Source: JAJYIW01 sp036787065 (GTDB lineage: Bacteria > Chloroflexota > Anaerolineae > Anaerolineales > Anaerolineaceae). Taken from it: 36,431 nt of DNA. Shown here piece by piece: positions 23,616-31,861 of the stretch (position 1 is the first letter of the stretch; every line of letters begins with the position of its first letter). The DNA lies in assembly GCA_036787065.1 (NCBI GenBank), contig DAIQPZ010000006.1, forward strand, positions 1 through 36,431, written 5' to 3'. Under the pieces are notes generated by a model. The model was not told the origin of the DNA, searched no databases, and saw only the letters and a list, made by a program, of their open reading frames with translations. Both the position numbers and the translations under genes were made by a program.

Positions 23616-24762
23616 TCAACAGGCTGTTCAAATTTTCAAAAAGAAATCAGTCGATCTTTCCGGAGTTGAAGCTGGGCGGACGGCGATCTGCGTGGTCGGT
23701 CCCAGCGGCAAAGACCTCCATTTTCGAGGTTACGATATCAACGATCTGGCCGACCAGTCCACCTTTGAAGAGGTGGCTTATCTCCTTATTTATGGTGAAC
23801 TTCCCACCCTGTCGCAACTCACAAGATATAGGATGCGTTTGAAAACCATGCGGGGTATACCAACGCCGGTAAAAACGGTTTTGGAAGAGATCCCGGTCGG
23901 CGCTCACCCCATGGATGTGCTGCGCACCGGCTGTTCGATGCTTGGTACCGTTCTGCCCGAAAAAGACGATCACAGCCTGGATGGCACACGCCAGATTGCC
24001 GACCGCCTGCTTGCGATTTTTCCCTCAATGTTGATGTACTGGTATCATTATTCGCGCAATGGCAAGCGCATCGATACCGATGCGGATGACGACTCCATCG
24101 CCAGCCATTTCCTCCACCTGCTCACCGGGCGCAAACCCAGCGAGCTGCACGAGCATGCCATGGATGTGTCCCTGATCCTCTACGCCGAGCATGAATTTAA
24201 CGCCTCAACCTTCACCGGGCGGGTGATCACCGGTACCGGTTCCGACTTGTATTCGGCCATCACCGGGGCGATTGGCGCGCTGCGTGGCCCAAAACACGGT
24301 GGGGCCAACGAGGGCGCTATGGAAGTCATCCATCGCTACCGCAACCCCGAAGAAGCCGGCAGCGATATTCGCCGCATTCTGGCCAATAAAGGTATCATCC
24401 TCGGCTTCGGACACCCGGTTTACACGGTTTCGGATCCACGCGCCAGGATCTTGAAAGGGATCTCCTGTAATTTGTGTAAAGATTATGGGGATGAAACCTT
24501 GTGTGACATCGCTGAGCGCATCGAAGATGTGATGTGGGAAGAAAAACACATGTTCCCTAACCTGGATTGGTACAGCGCGGTGGTCTATCACATGATGGGT
24601 ATTCCGACGCCATTGTTTACTCCTCTCTTTGTGATGGCGCGCACCGCCGGCTGGACGGCGCATATCATCGAGCAGCGCGTCGATAATCACATCATCCGCC
24701 CTAGCGCTGCTTACATTGGTCCCGAGCCCCGTCCCTACCTACCGGTCAATAAACGTGTCTGA
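23608..24762 (+). CDS. prpC: 2-methylcitrate synthase
   Basis: A 384-residue citrate synthase-fold enzyme condensing propionyl-CoA with oxaloacetate. The active-site residues are in LYAEHEFNAST (His195), GPKHGGANEGAME (His230), GFGHPVY (His269) and FPNLDWYSA (Asp320). The start at 23608 (MSDQQAVQIF) is set by AAGGAGGAG just upstream; the ORF is open 51 nt further, inside prpB. Sequence alone does not fully separate it from citrate synthase, but the place between prpB and prpD makes methylcitrate synthase the best call. It overlaps prpB (ATGAGTGA) and prpD (GTGTCTGA) by 8 nt each. Confidence 0.92.
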   Translation: MSDQQAVQIFKKKSVDLSGVEAGRTAICVVGPSGKDLHFRGYDINDLADQSTFEEVAYLLIYGELPTLSQLTRYRMRLKTMRGIPTPVKTVLEEIPVGAHPMDVLRTGCSMLGTVLPEKDDHSLDGTRQIADRLLAIFPSMLMYWYHYSRNGKRIDTDADDDSIASHFLHLLTGRKPSELHEHAMDVSLILYAEHEFNASTFTGRVITGTGSDLYSAITGAIGALRGPKHGGANEGAMEVIHRYRNPEEAGSDIRRILANKGIILGFGHPVYTVSDPRARILKGISCNLCKDYGDETLCDIAERIEDVMWEEKHMFPNLDWYSAVVYHMMGIPTPLFTPLFVMARTAGWTAHIIEQRVDNHIIRPSAAYIGPEPRPYLPVNKRV

Positions 24763-26203
24763 CCCCCCTGAAAAACGCGGAACACGACCTGCGCCAGACC
24801 AGGCACTGGTCGATATCGCCGATTACGCAGCGGGTGGGCCAATCCTGAGCGAAGAGGCTTACCGGACCGCGCATTTATGCTTCATTGATGCCATTGGCTG
24901 TGGGCTGGAAGCGCTGGCTTTCCCCGCCTGCACCCGCCTCCTCGGCCCGCTGGTCCCGGGAAGCAAGGTTCCCAAAGGTGCGCGTGTGCCCGGCACGACC
25001 TACCAACTGGATCCGGTGACAGCCGCCTTCAACCTGGGGGCAATGATTCGATGGCTGGATTTCAACGATACCTGGCTGGCAGCCGAGTGGGGTCACCCAT
25101 CTGATAACCTGGGCGGCATCCTGACTACAGCCGATTGGCTGTCCCAGGCCGCGGCGGCGAAGGGCCGGGCGCCCATGCGCATGCATGAAGTTTTCACCGC
25201 CATGATCAAGGCCTACGAAATCCAGGGCGTGATCGCCCTGGAAAACAGCTTTAACCGCGTGGGTCTGGATCACGTCATCCTGGTGAAAGTTGCCACTACA
25301 GCCGTGGTGTCAGCCATGCTCGGCTGCAGCCGCGAGCAGATTATTAATGCGGTCTCAAACGCCTGGATCGACGGACAGAGCCTGCGCACTTACCGCCATG
25401 CGCCCAACACCGGTTCGCGAAAATCCTGGGCTGCCGGTGACGCCACCAGCCGCGGGGTGCGCCTGGCCTGGATGGCTCTGCTGGGGGAAATGGGCTACCC
25501 AACGGCCCTGACCGCACCAACCTGGGGCTTTTACGACGTCTATCTCGAGGGCAAACCCTTGAGCTTCTCGCAAAAGTATGGCTCGTATGTCATGGAGAAT
25601 GTGCTGTTCAAAATCACCTATCCAGCCGAATTTCACGGGCAGACCGCCGTCGAGGCCGCCGTGGCACTGCATCCTCTGGTCAAAGATCGGCTAGACCAGG
25701 TCGAAAAGGTGGTGATCACCACCCAGAAATCAGCGGTGCGCATCATTACGAAACAGGGCCCGCTGCATAATCCCGCGGACCGTGATCACTGCATTCAATA
25801 CATGGTGGCGATCGGGTTGATAACAGGCGGGCTGACCGCCAACGATTATGAAGACGACATCGCAACTGACCCGCGCATCGACACTCTTCGGGATAAAATG
25901 GAGGTTGTAGAAGACCCACGCTACAGCCGGGACTACCTGGACCCGCTCAAACGCTCGATTGCCAATGCCGTTCAGGTCTTTTTCAAAGATGGCACACACA
26001 CCGCCAGGGTGGATATCGAATATCCCCTCGGCCACCGCCGGCGACGCCAGGAATCCCTGCCGCGGTTGTGGGGAAAATTCAATCACCATCTCGCGCAGCG
26101 TTTTCTGCCCCAGCAGGTGGATACCATTATGCAAGCGGTCACCGATCAGAAACGCCTCGAGGCCATGGGCGTTAACGAGGTCGTTGATCTGTTCATCCCT
26201 TAA
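24755..26203 (+). CDS. prpD: 2-methylcitrate dehydratase
   Basis: A 482-residue MmgE/PrpD-family enzyme, very near the E. coli PrpD length of 483. It dehydrates 2-methylcitrate to 2-methyl-cis-aconitate. The conserved blocks include CGLEALAFPACTRLLGPLVP, AAFNLGAMIRWLDFNDTWL, AEWGHPSDNLGGIL, then AAGDATSRGVRLAWMAL, TYPAEFHGQTAVEAA and NPADRDHCIQYMVA. The chosen GTG start at 24755 repeats the 8-nt overlap seen at prpB/prpC; the ORF is open from a TTG at 24716. A hydratase (AcnB or AcnD type) is needed to complete the cycle and is not in the window. Confidence 0.93.
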   Translation: MSDPPEKRGTRPAPDQALVDIADYAAGGPILSEEAYRTAHLCFIDAIGCGLEALAFPACTRLLGPLVPGSKVPKGARVPGTTYQLDPVTAAFNLGAMIRWLDFNDTWLAAEWGHPSDNLGGILTTADWLSQAAAAKGRAPMRMHEVFTAMIKAYEIQGVIALENSFNRVGLDHVILVKVATTAVVSAMLGCSREQIINAVSNAWIDGQSLRTYRHAPNTGSRKSWAAGDATSRGVRLAWMALLGEMGYPTALTAPTWGFYDVYLEGKPLSFSQKYGSYVMENVLFKITYPAEFHGQTAVEAAVALHPLVKDRLDQVEKVVITTQKSAVRIITKQGPLHNPADRDHCIQYMVAIGLITGGLTANDYEDDIATDPRIDTLRDKMEVVEDPRYSRDYLDPLKRSIANAVQVFFKDGTHTARVDIEYPLGHRRRRQESLPRLWGKFNHHLAQRFLPQQVDTIMQAVTDQKRLEAMGVNEVVDLFIP

Positions 26204-26232
26204 TCAGCCTCATTCACCGGTCAGTCGATGCC

Positions 26233-26636
26233 TTAATGCTTTGGGAGAAACGAATGCTGGTCGAACCATGCCAGGCAGTTCGACCACATCTGTGGGTAGA
26301 CCTATGTCCCACCCCTGGATGGAGGGTCACCCGCAGACGTACCGGGCAATCCTGATAAGTGTTCTGAAGGGCCCGTTGGAAACGTTGGGCGCCATCCGGC
26401 GGCACGTGATCGTCTTGAGCGCCGTACTCGAAAGTGATGGCGGGGTAGTGGCTGGTTTGGGATAGATGAGTCTGCGGGTTCAGGCGCTGCTTCTCCCCCT
26501 CTTTGTGACCACTCAAACCGGTAAGCCAGATCGCCAGCCGTCGCTGCGGTCCCTGGACACCCGAATCGACCTAAATGGCCGGAATAGGGTCGATCCAGGT
26601 GTGCACAGTCTCGATCCCCACGTTCGTTTCAACCAT
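26233..26636 (-). pseudogene. Dead alpha/beta-hydrolase gene downstream of pheA
   Basis: Reading from ATG 26636 (8-nt overlap with the pheA stop): MVETNVGIETVHTWIDPIPA, an in-frame TAG at 26571-26573, then QRRLAIWLTGLSGHKE, the N-terminal strand and glycine loop of dienelactone-hydrolase/prolyl-oligopeptidase-like proteins. The middle, including the nucleophile elbow, is missing. YPAITFEYGAQDDHVPPDGA and VRLRVTLHPGVGH follow, the C-terminal Asp- and His-bearing strands. A frameshift near 26295 then leads into QMWSNCLAWFDQH and a TAA at 26233. One nonsense mutation, one large internal deletion and one frameshift are thus visible. The gene was once the last of the amino-acid operon. Confidence 0.7.
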
Positions 26637-27450
26637 AACGGTGGCGAGGATAAGACCCAAAGACCCGCAGGAATATGGCATATTCTCCCAGTTGTGCCAG
26701 GGCTTTGGCCTCTACCGGGTCCAGGATCGACCCGGCAAAGTCGATGTAGAAAAAATATTCAAAAGGTTTCCCCACCAGGGGACGCGATTCGATCTTGGTC
26801 AGATCGATATCGCGCAAGGCAAACACGCTCATGGCCTTAAACAGCGAACCGGGTAAATTTTTTAACGAAAATACGATCGAGGTCTTGGCATCTGGGCCGG
26901 GTTCGCCCGGCCTGGGAGAGATGACCAGGAAACGGGTCAGGTTTTCCGGGTTGTCCTGGATCAATTCAGCCAGGATCTGCATTCCATACAGGTCAGCAGC
27001 GCGGCGTGAGGCAACGGCCGCCACCGTCATATCCCCCATTTGGCGCACCATTTTTACGCTTCCGGCTGTGTCGTATACCGACTCGATTTTAACCCCCTTC
27101 AGGCTGTGCAGGTATCCTTCACATTGAGCCAGGGCCTGCGGATGGCTGATCACCCGTTTGATTTCGCTTAGCTGAGCCCCCGGCATGGCAATCAGGTTGT
27201 GATTGACGTACAAATAATGCTCACCCACCACCGAGAGATTATTCTTCAGCAGTAAGTCGTAATTACGATGGATGCTGCCTGCCAGTGAATTTTCGATCGG
27301 AATCATGCCATATTCGCAGGTCTCACTCGTCACAGCCGAGAATATATCATCAAATGACTCGCAAGGAACCGGCATCGCATCCTCACCGAAGTGCTCAAGC
27401 ACAGCGGCTTCGGAATAGGCGCCGGGTTCCCCTTGAAAGGCGATGCGCAT
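26629..27450 (-). CDS. pheA: Prephenate dehydratase
   Basis: A 273-residue monofunctional enzyme converting prephenate to phenylpyruvate. The N-terminal catalytic domain shows RIAFQGEPGAYSEAA (2-16), GMIPIENSLAGSIHRNYDLL, VISHPQALAQCEGYL and NLTRFLVI (the TRF motif). The C-terminal ACT domain shows FKAMSVFALRDIDLTKIESR, whose ESRP segment is the phenylalanine-binding site of the family, so feedback inhibition is likely. The start codon shares one base with the ilvE stop (TGATG), with GAGG inside ilvE as ribosome-binding site. It is at the end of a branched-chain operon, the only aromatic gene there; the coupled ilvE may aminate phenylpyruvate as well. Confidence 0.93.
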   Translation of the reverse strand: MRIAFQGEPGAYSEAAVLEHFGEDAMPVPCESFDDIFSAVTSETCEYGMIPIENSLAGSIHRNYDLLLKNNLSVVGEHYLYVNHNLIAMPGAQLSEIKRVISHPQALAQCEGYLHSLKGVKIESVYDTAGSVKMVRQMGDMTVAAVASRRAADLYGMQILAELIQDNPENLTRFLVISPRPGEPGPDAKTSIVFSLKNLPGSLFKAMSVFALRDIDLTKIESRPLVGKPFEYFFYIDFAGSILDPVEAKALAQLGEYAIFLRVFGSYPRHRYG

Positions 27451-28376
27451 CAGGCCTCGGTGACCACATCCAGCCAGCCGGCTGAACGGGCATGTTTGCC
27501 GTGGATTGCGGCATGGAAGGCCTGCTGGATGGCGCGCGTCACCGGGCCCATCTTACCTGCCCCAATGATGCGGAAATCGATTTCACGCACCGCAATACAC
27601 TCCGCCGCGGTGCCGCTCACAAAAACCTCATCCGCGATGTACAACTGGTCGCGGCTGATCATCTGTTCGACCACTTTATACCCCAGGTCCGCTGCCAGGG
27701 TGAGGATCGAATCGCGGGTAATGCCTTCCAGGACGGTGGCTGTCGGCGGTGTAACCACGACCCCTTTCCGCACCAGGAAGAGATTTTCGCCAGTGCACTC
27801 TGCCACGTAACCCTGCGGGTCGAGCATAATGGCTTCATCAAAACCCAGCCGGATCGATTCAGTTTTAGCCAGAGTGCTGTTGGTGTAATTACCGGTTACC
27901 TTGGCTTTGGTCATTGTGACATTAATGTGGTGGCGGGTGAATGAGGATATGTTCGCCCGTACACCCATTTCCAGGGCTTCCTGGCCCAGGTAACTGCCCC
28001 ATTCCCAGGCAGCGATCCCGACCTTGACCGTGCTGTTATCCAGATTGAGGCCGGGGATGACGCTGTCCGCGTAAATCAAAGGCCGGATGTAGCATTCAAC
28101 AAAATGGTTGGCAGCGATGGTCTGCTTGACCGCCTGGGCCATCTCCGCTGATGTGAAGGGCAGCTCACGGAAACCCAGGACCTTGGCCGAATCGACCAGG
28201 CGATCCATGTGTTCCGCCAGGCGAAAAACCGCTGGGCCGCGATCGGTGGCGTAGCTGCGAATACCTTCAAATACACCCAGGCCATATTGCAGCGCCGGGC
28301 TCAAAAAGGGCACAGTGGCATTGGCGTAGTCAACCAGTTTGCCGTCCATCCAGACGTACTTTGATTCAACCGTCAT
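27450..28376 (-). CDS. ilvE: Branched-chain amino acid aminotransferase
   Basis: A 308-residue fold-type IV PLP enzyme doing the last step of leucine, isoleucine and valine synthesis. PALQYGLGVFEGIRSY is near the N-terminus, MTKAKVTGNYTNS carries the PLP lysine, GYVAECTGENLF binds the cofactor and FVSGTAAECIAVREID is the C-terminal signature of BCAT. The length matches E. coli IlvE (309). AAAGGAGAAC 5 nt upstream of the ATG supports the start. It follows leuB after 134 nt that hold a family A repeat able to act as a terminator, so its expression relative to leuB may be reduced. Confidence 0.95.
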   Translation of the reverse strand: MTVESKYVWMDGKLVDYANATVPFLSPALQYGLGVFEGIRSYATDRGPAVFRLAEHMDRLVDSAKVLGFRELPFTSAEMAQAVKQTIAANHFVECYIRPLIYADSVIPGLNLDNSTVKVGIAAWEWGSYLGQEALEMGVRANISSFTRHHINVTMTKAKVTGNYTNSTLAKTESIRLGFDEAIMLDPQGYVAECTGENLFLVRKGVVVTPPTATVLEGITRDSILTLAADLGYKVVEQMISRDQLYIADEVFVSGTAAECIAVREIDFRIIGAGKMGPVTRAIQQAFHAAIHGKHARSAGWLDVVTEA

Positions 28377-28411
28377 GATCAGTTCTCCTTTTGTAACGTC
28401 TTAGAGCCTCG

Positions 28412-28502
28412 TGAAAAAGACCCGAATTTGAGGTGATTGCGAGTGCTTCGCACTCGCAATCACCTCAAATTCGGCAACTTTCTTTATATAGCTGAGCAGG
28501 TA
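28412..28502 (-). repeat. Family A palindromic element, copy 2 (between leuB and ilvE)
   Basis: Arms at 28422-28446 and 28450-28474 are perfectly complementary with loop TTC on the plus strand. Read on the minus strand, the operon direction, the hairpin is followed by GTCTTTTTCAC (rc of 28411-28421). It matches copy 1 in both arms' outer 13 nt and in both flanks. Four inner positions differ, and each change is matched on the other arm. Confidence 0.85.
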
Positions 28503-28510
28503 CCTCATTT

Positions 28511-29572
28511 TTAATTCAAATTTGCAATGATTGCTTGCGTGACTTGCTGAGTATTCAATTTTCCGCCCACGTCACCCGTCAATTGCCCGGTTTCAATACA
28601 ACCTTCGACAGCCCTTTCCAATGCAGCGGCTTCCAGATCCAGTTTTAACGAATAACGCAGCATCAGGGCCGCGCTGAGCGCCGTGCCCATCGGGTTGGCG
28701 ATCCCTTTACCGGCAATATCCGGGGCCGAGCCGTGGATCGGCTCATATAAACCGGGGCCTTTTTCGCTGAGCGAGGCAGATGGCAAAAGACCCATTGAGC
28801 CTACCAAAACAGCGGCCTCGTCCGTAAGGATATCTCCAAACATGTTCTCAGTCACCATCACATCAAAGCTGGCCGGGTTAGACACCAGGCGCATGGCAGC
28901 CGTGTCGACCAGGACATGCTCGAGGGCAATATCCCGATGTTTGGAATGGACCTCATTGGTAATCCGCCGCCAAAGCCGGGATGACTCCAGCACGTTGGCT
29001 TTGTCCACCGAAGTAACCTTCTTGCGCCGGCCCTGCGCCAGGTTAAAAGCCATTTCGACGATGCGCCGGATCTCAAAATCATAATATTCAAGCGTATCTA
29101 CGGCTCTTTCGCCTTGGGGGCGCTGCTCGTGGCCTTTTGGCTGGCCGAAATACAACCCTCCGGTCAGCTCGCGCACCACGATCAGGTCAACCCCGACCAA
29201 TTTTTCCGGTTTTAGCGGTGAGGCGTCCATAAGCTGGGGATAGACTTTCACCGGGCGCAGATTAGCAAAGACCCCCAACCCCTTGCGCAGGCCAAGCAGT
29301 CCCTGTTCGGGGCGCACCTGGGCTGATGGATCGTCCCACTTCGGGCCGCCTACCGCGCCAAGCAGCACCGCGTCTGCCGCCTGGCAGGCTTTCAGGGCTT
29401 GCGGCGTTAGCGCAGTGCCAAAACGGTCGATCGAACAACCACCAATCAACTGCTCATTGAATTCAAATGTGTGCCCGTAAACTTTGGCCAGGGCTTCCAG
29501 GATGCTCACAGTGGCGTAAACCACCTCAGGCCCGATACCATCACCGGGTAAAAGCACGATATTAGCGTTCAT
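28511..29572 (-). CDS. leuB: 3-isopropylmalate dehydrogenase
   Basis: A 353-residue NAD-dependent beta-decarboxylating dehydrogenase. It shows NIVLLPGDGIGPEVV at the N-terminus, VLLGAVGGPKWDD, VVRELTGGLYFGQPKG (the substrate-specificity region of IPMDH), VTSVDKANVLESSRLWR, VTENMFGDILTDEAAVLVGS and EPIHGSAPDIAGKGIANP near the C-terminus. In this operon it may also oxidise the 3-methylmalate made by the citramalate route to isoleucine, since LeuB does so in other bacteria. AGAGGAC lies about 11 nt before the ATG. cimA is 76 nt upstream. Confidence 0.95.
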   Translation of the reverse strand: MNANIVLLPGDGIGPEVVYATVSILEALAKVYGHTFEFNEQLIGGCSIDRFGTALTPQALKACQAADAVLLGAVGGPKWDDPSAQVRPEQGLLGLRKGLGVFANLRPVKVYPQLMDASPLKPEKLVGVDLIVVRELTGGLYFGQPKGHEQRPQGERAVDTLEYYDFEIRRIVEMAFNLAQGRRKKVTSVDKANVLESSRLWRRITNEVHSKHRDIALEHVLVDTAAMRLVSNPASFDVMVTENMFGDILTDEAAVLVGSMGLLPSASLSEKGPGLYEPIHGSAPDIAGKGIANPMGTALSAALMLRYSLKLDLEAAALERAVEGCIETGQLTGDVGGKLNTQQVTQAIIANLN

Positions 29573-29648
29573 GCAAAACTTGTCCTCTATGATTGATCCG
29601 TTATGCTGCGGGAAGCAGCGGGGTTGACTGATCTGTCAGGGTCTGAAA

Positions 29649-31202
29649 TTAACCAACGACCATCAAGCCATACTCAAATGAATCCACCAGGGCGCGCCAA
29701 CTGGCCTCTATGATATTAGCGCTGGCGCCCACCGTGCTCCAGTTCTGCAGGTCATTCTGGGTGTCAATCAAGACCCTCGTGGTTGCCCGCGTGCCGTTGT
29801 TACCATCCAGGATGCGGACTTTGTAATCCGCCAGGTGAAAACGGGCAATCTGCGGGTAGTGGGCAATCAAGGCCTTACGCAGCGCCGTATCCAGGGCATT
29901 GACCGGACCGTTGCCTTCCGCCGCCGTATGCAGCACCTCGCCCTGGACGCACACTTTAACCGTCGCCTCAGCAAAGATGCCACGGCCCTGGCGATGCTCC
30001 ACGATTGATGTAAAATCGATCAGTTCGAAGAGGGGTTTATAATCTTCCTGGGCGCGTTTAAGCATCATCACCACGGATGCTTCAGCGGCCTCAAAGGAAA
30101 AACCCTGCGCCTCCAATGCTTTCAACTCGACCAACACCTCACCCACATCCCTGGTCTGGCTGAGGTTAATCCCATATTCCTCAGCTTTGCTCAACAGGTT
30201 GCCCCGCCCTGACAGTTCAGAAACCAGCACTTCCATCTCATTTCCGACCAGGGCCGGATCGATATGCTGGTAGCTGTTGATATTGCGGCGGATCGCCGCC
30301 ACATGGATCCCACCTTTGTGTGCAAACGCCGCCTTACCGACATAAGCCAGGTGCTCGTCGGGCGACAGGTTGGCTACTTCTGAAACATAATGCGAGAGCT
30401 CATACAGCTTAGCAAGATTGCCCTCTGGAATGCATTTTACCCCCATTTTCAGCTCTAGGTCAGGGATGATCGAACACAGGTTGGCGTTGCCACAGCGCTC
30501 ACCGTAGCCGTTGATCGTCCCTTGCACCTGGATACAGCCCTCGCGCAATGCAGCCAAGGAATTCGCCACGGCGTTTTCGCTGTCGTTGTGGGTGTGGATA
30601 CCTAATGGAACATCCAGCGCAGCTTTCACCGCCCGCACCATCTCAGTAATCTCCCACGGCATGGAACCACCGTTGGTATCGCATAAAACCAGGGTAATCG
30701 CGCCGCCGCGCTGGGCAGCCCTGAGGGTCTCCAGTGCATAAGCCGGATCTTCCTTATAACCGTCAAAGAAATGTTCAGCATCATAAATGACTTGCCGGCC
30801 ATTTGCCTTTAGATAAGCCAGGCTTTGTTCGATGATGCGCAAGTTATTTTCCAGGGTGGTATGGATCACTTCTTTTACATGCAAGATTGATGTTTTGCCA
30901 AATACCGTACAATATGCCGTACCCGAATCCAGCAAGGCGCGAATATTGGCGTCATCGGCAGGGTCCTTACTCGGATTACAGGTTGCACCAAAGGCAGTAA
31001 TTTTTGCGTTTTTCCAGGGCTCATCCAGGGCAAGCCTGAAAAATTCCTCGTCCTTCGGGTTCGAGCCTGGCCAGCCGCCTTCGATGTAAGTCACGCCCAG
31101 ATCGTCTAAACGCCGAGCAATATTGAGCTTGTCGTTGCACGAAAGGGAGATATCTTTACGCTGAGTCCCATCGCGCAAGGTTGTGTCATAAATTTCGATC
31201 AT
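29649..31202 (-). CDS. cimA: (R)-citramalate synthase
   Basis: A 517-residue LeuA-like enzyme condensing acetyl-CoA and pyruvate, giving a threonine-independent route to 2-oxobutyrate and isoleucine. The TIM barrel starts EIYDTTLRDGTQRKDISLS and has GGWPGSNPKD, GIHTHNDSENAVANSLAALR and GTINGYGERCGNANL. The C-terminal LeuA allosteric domain is present, usually bound by isoleucine. EGGWPGSNP, TVFGKTS and the WTVGAS-like end place it in the long CimA group instead of LeuA. The ATG at 31202 follows GAGGTAG; an in-frame TTG directly before it is unlikely to be the start. It lies 58 nt after leuD. Confidence 0.9.
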   Translation of the reverse strand: MIEIYDTTLRDGTQRKDISLSCNDKLNIARRLDDLGVTYIEGGWPGSNPKDEEFFRLALDEPWKNAKITAFGATCNPSKDPADDANIRALLDSGTAYCTVFGKTSILHVKEVIHTTLENNLRIIEQSLAYLKANGRQVIYDAEHFFDGYKEDPAYALETLRAAQRGGAITLVLCDTNGGSMPWEITEMVRAVKAALDVPLGIHTHNDSENAVANSLAALREGCIQVQGTINGYGERCGNANLCSIIPDLELKMGVKCIPEGNLAKLYELSHYVSEVANLSPDEHLAYVGKAAFAHKGGIHVAAIRRNINSYQHIDPALVGNEMEVLVSELSGRGNLLSKAEEYGINLSQTRDVGEVLVELKALEAQGFSFEAAEASVVMMLKRAQEDYKPLFELIDFTSIVEHRQGRGIFAEATVKVCVQGEVLHTAAEGNGPVNALDTALRKALIAHYPQIARFHLADYKVRILDGNNGTRATTRVLIDTQNDLQNWSTVGASANIIEASWRALVDSFEYGLMVVG

Positions 31203-31260
31203 CAACTACCTCTATTTCTCTAACAGGATAAGCGTCGAAAACGCTGACAGGGTGCGCGGG

Positions 31261-31851
31261 TTAAGTATTTTGCGCCCCTTCGAAGCGAGTGATGTGATCC
31301 TCAAAACCGAGCAGGTAACCCAACTCATCTGTGCCATTGAGCAGGCAGGTTTTTGAAAAAGGGTCAATTGGAAATTTTACCGATTCGCCGTTTGGCAGGT
31401 ATAAAGATTGCGTGGCCAAGTCGATGCTCAGCTCCGCCCGTGGCAGCTCTTCGAACAGATCGACTAGCAGTAAATGCGTTTTTTGATCAACGATAACCGG
31501 TAGCAGCCCGTTTTTTAACGCATTATTTCTGAAAATATCTGCAAAAGATGTTGAAATAACCGCTCTAAAACCGAAACCGGTCAGAGCCCAGGGGGCATGC
31601 TCACGCGAGGAACCGCAGCCGAAGTTATCACCGGCTAGCAGCACCTGTGCGCCGAGGCTTTGGGGCTGGTTGAGGATAAAATCCGGTTTGGGTGAGCCGT
31701 CTGCCTGGTAGCGCCAATCCGAAAATAAATTGGCACCCAGTCCGGTTTTATCGGTCGTCTTTAAAAACCTGGCCGGGATGATCTGGTCGGTATCAATATT
31801 ATTGACCGGCAGCACCACAACCCGTGAAGTGAGCTTGGTAAATTGAGTCAT
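31261..31851 (-). CDS. leuD: 3-isopropylmalate dehydratase small subunit
   Basis: A 196-residue swivel domain that pairs with LeuC to isomerise 2-isopropylmalate, and probably citramalate to 3-methylmalate. Signatures are VLPVNNIDTDQIIPARFLK and LLAGDNFGCGSSREHAPWAL, which carries the substrate-binding GSSREHA loop, followed by FADIFRNNALKNGLLPV. The length is typical of the E. coli type of about 200. AAGGTCCCTG before the ATG serves as ribosome-binding site. It is 10 nt from the end of leuC. Confidence 0.95.
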   Translation of the reverse strand: MTQFTKLTSRVVVLPVNNIDTDQIIPARFLKTTDKTGLGANLFSDWRYQADGSPKPDFILNQPQSLGAQVLLAGDNFGCGSSREHAPWALTGFGFRAVISTSFADIFRNNALKNGLLPVIVDQKTHLLLVDLFEELPRAELSIDLATQSLYLPNGESVKFPIDPFSKTCLLNGTDELGYLLGFEDHITRFEGAQNT

Positions 31852-31861
31852 CAGGGACCTT

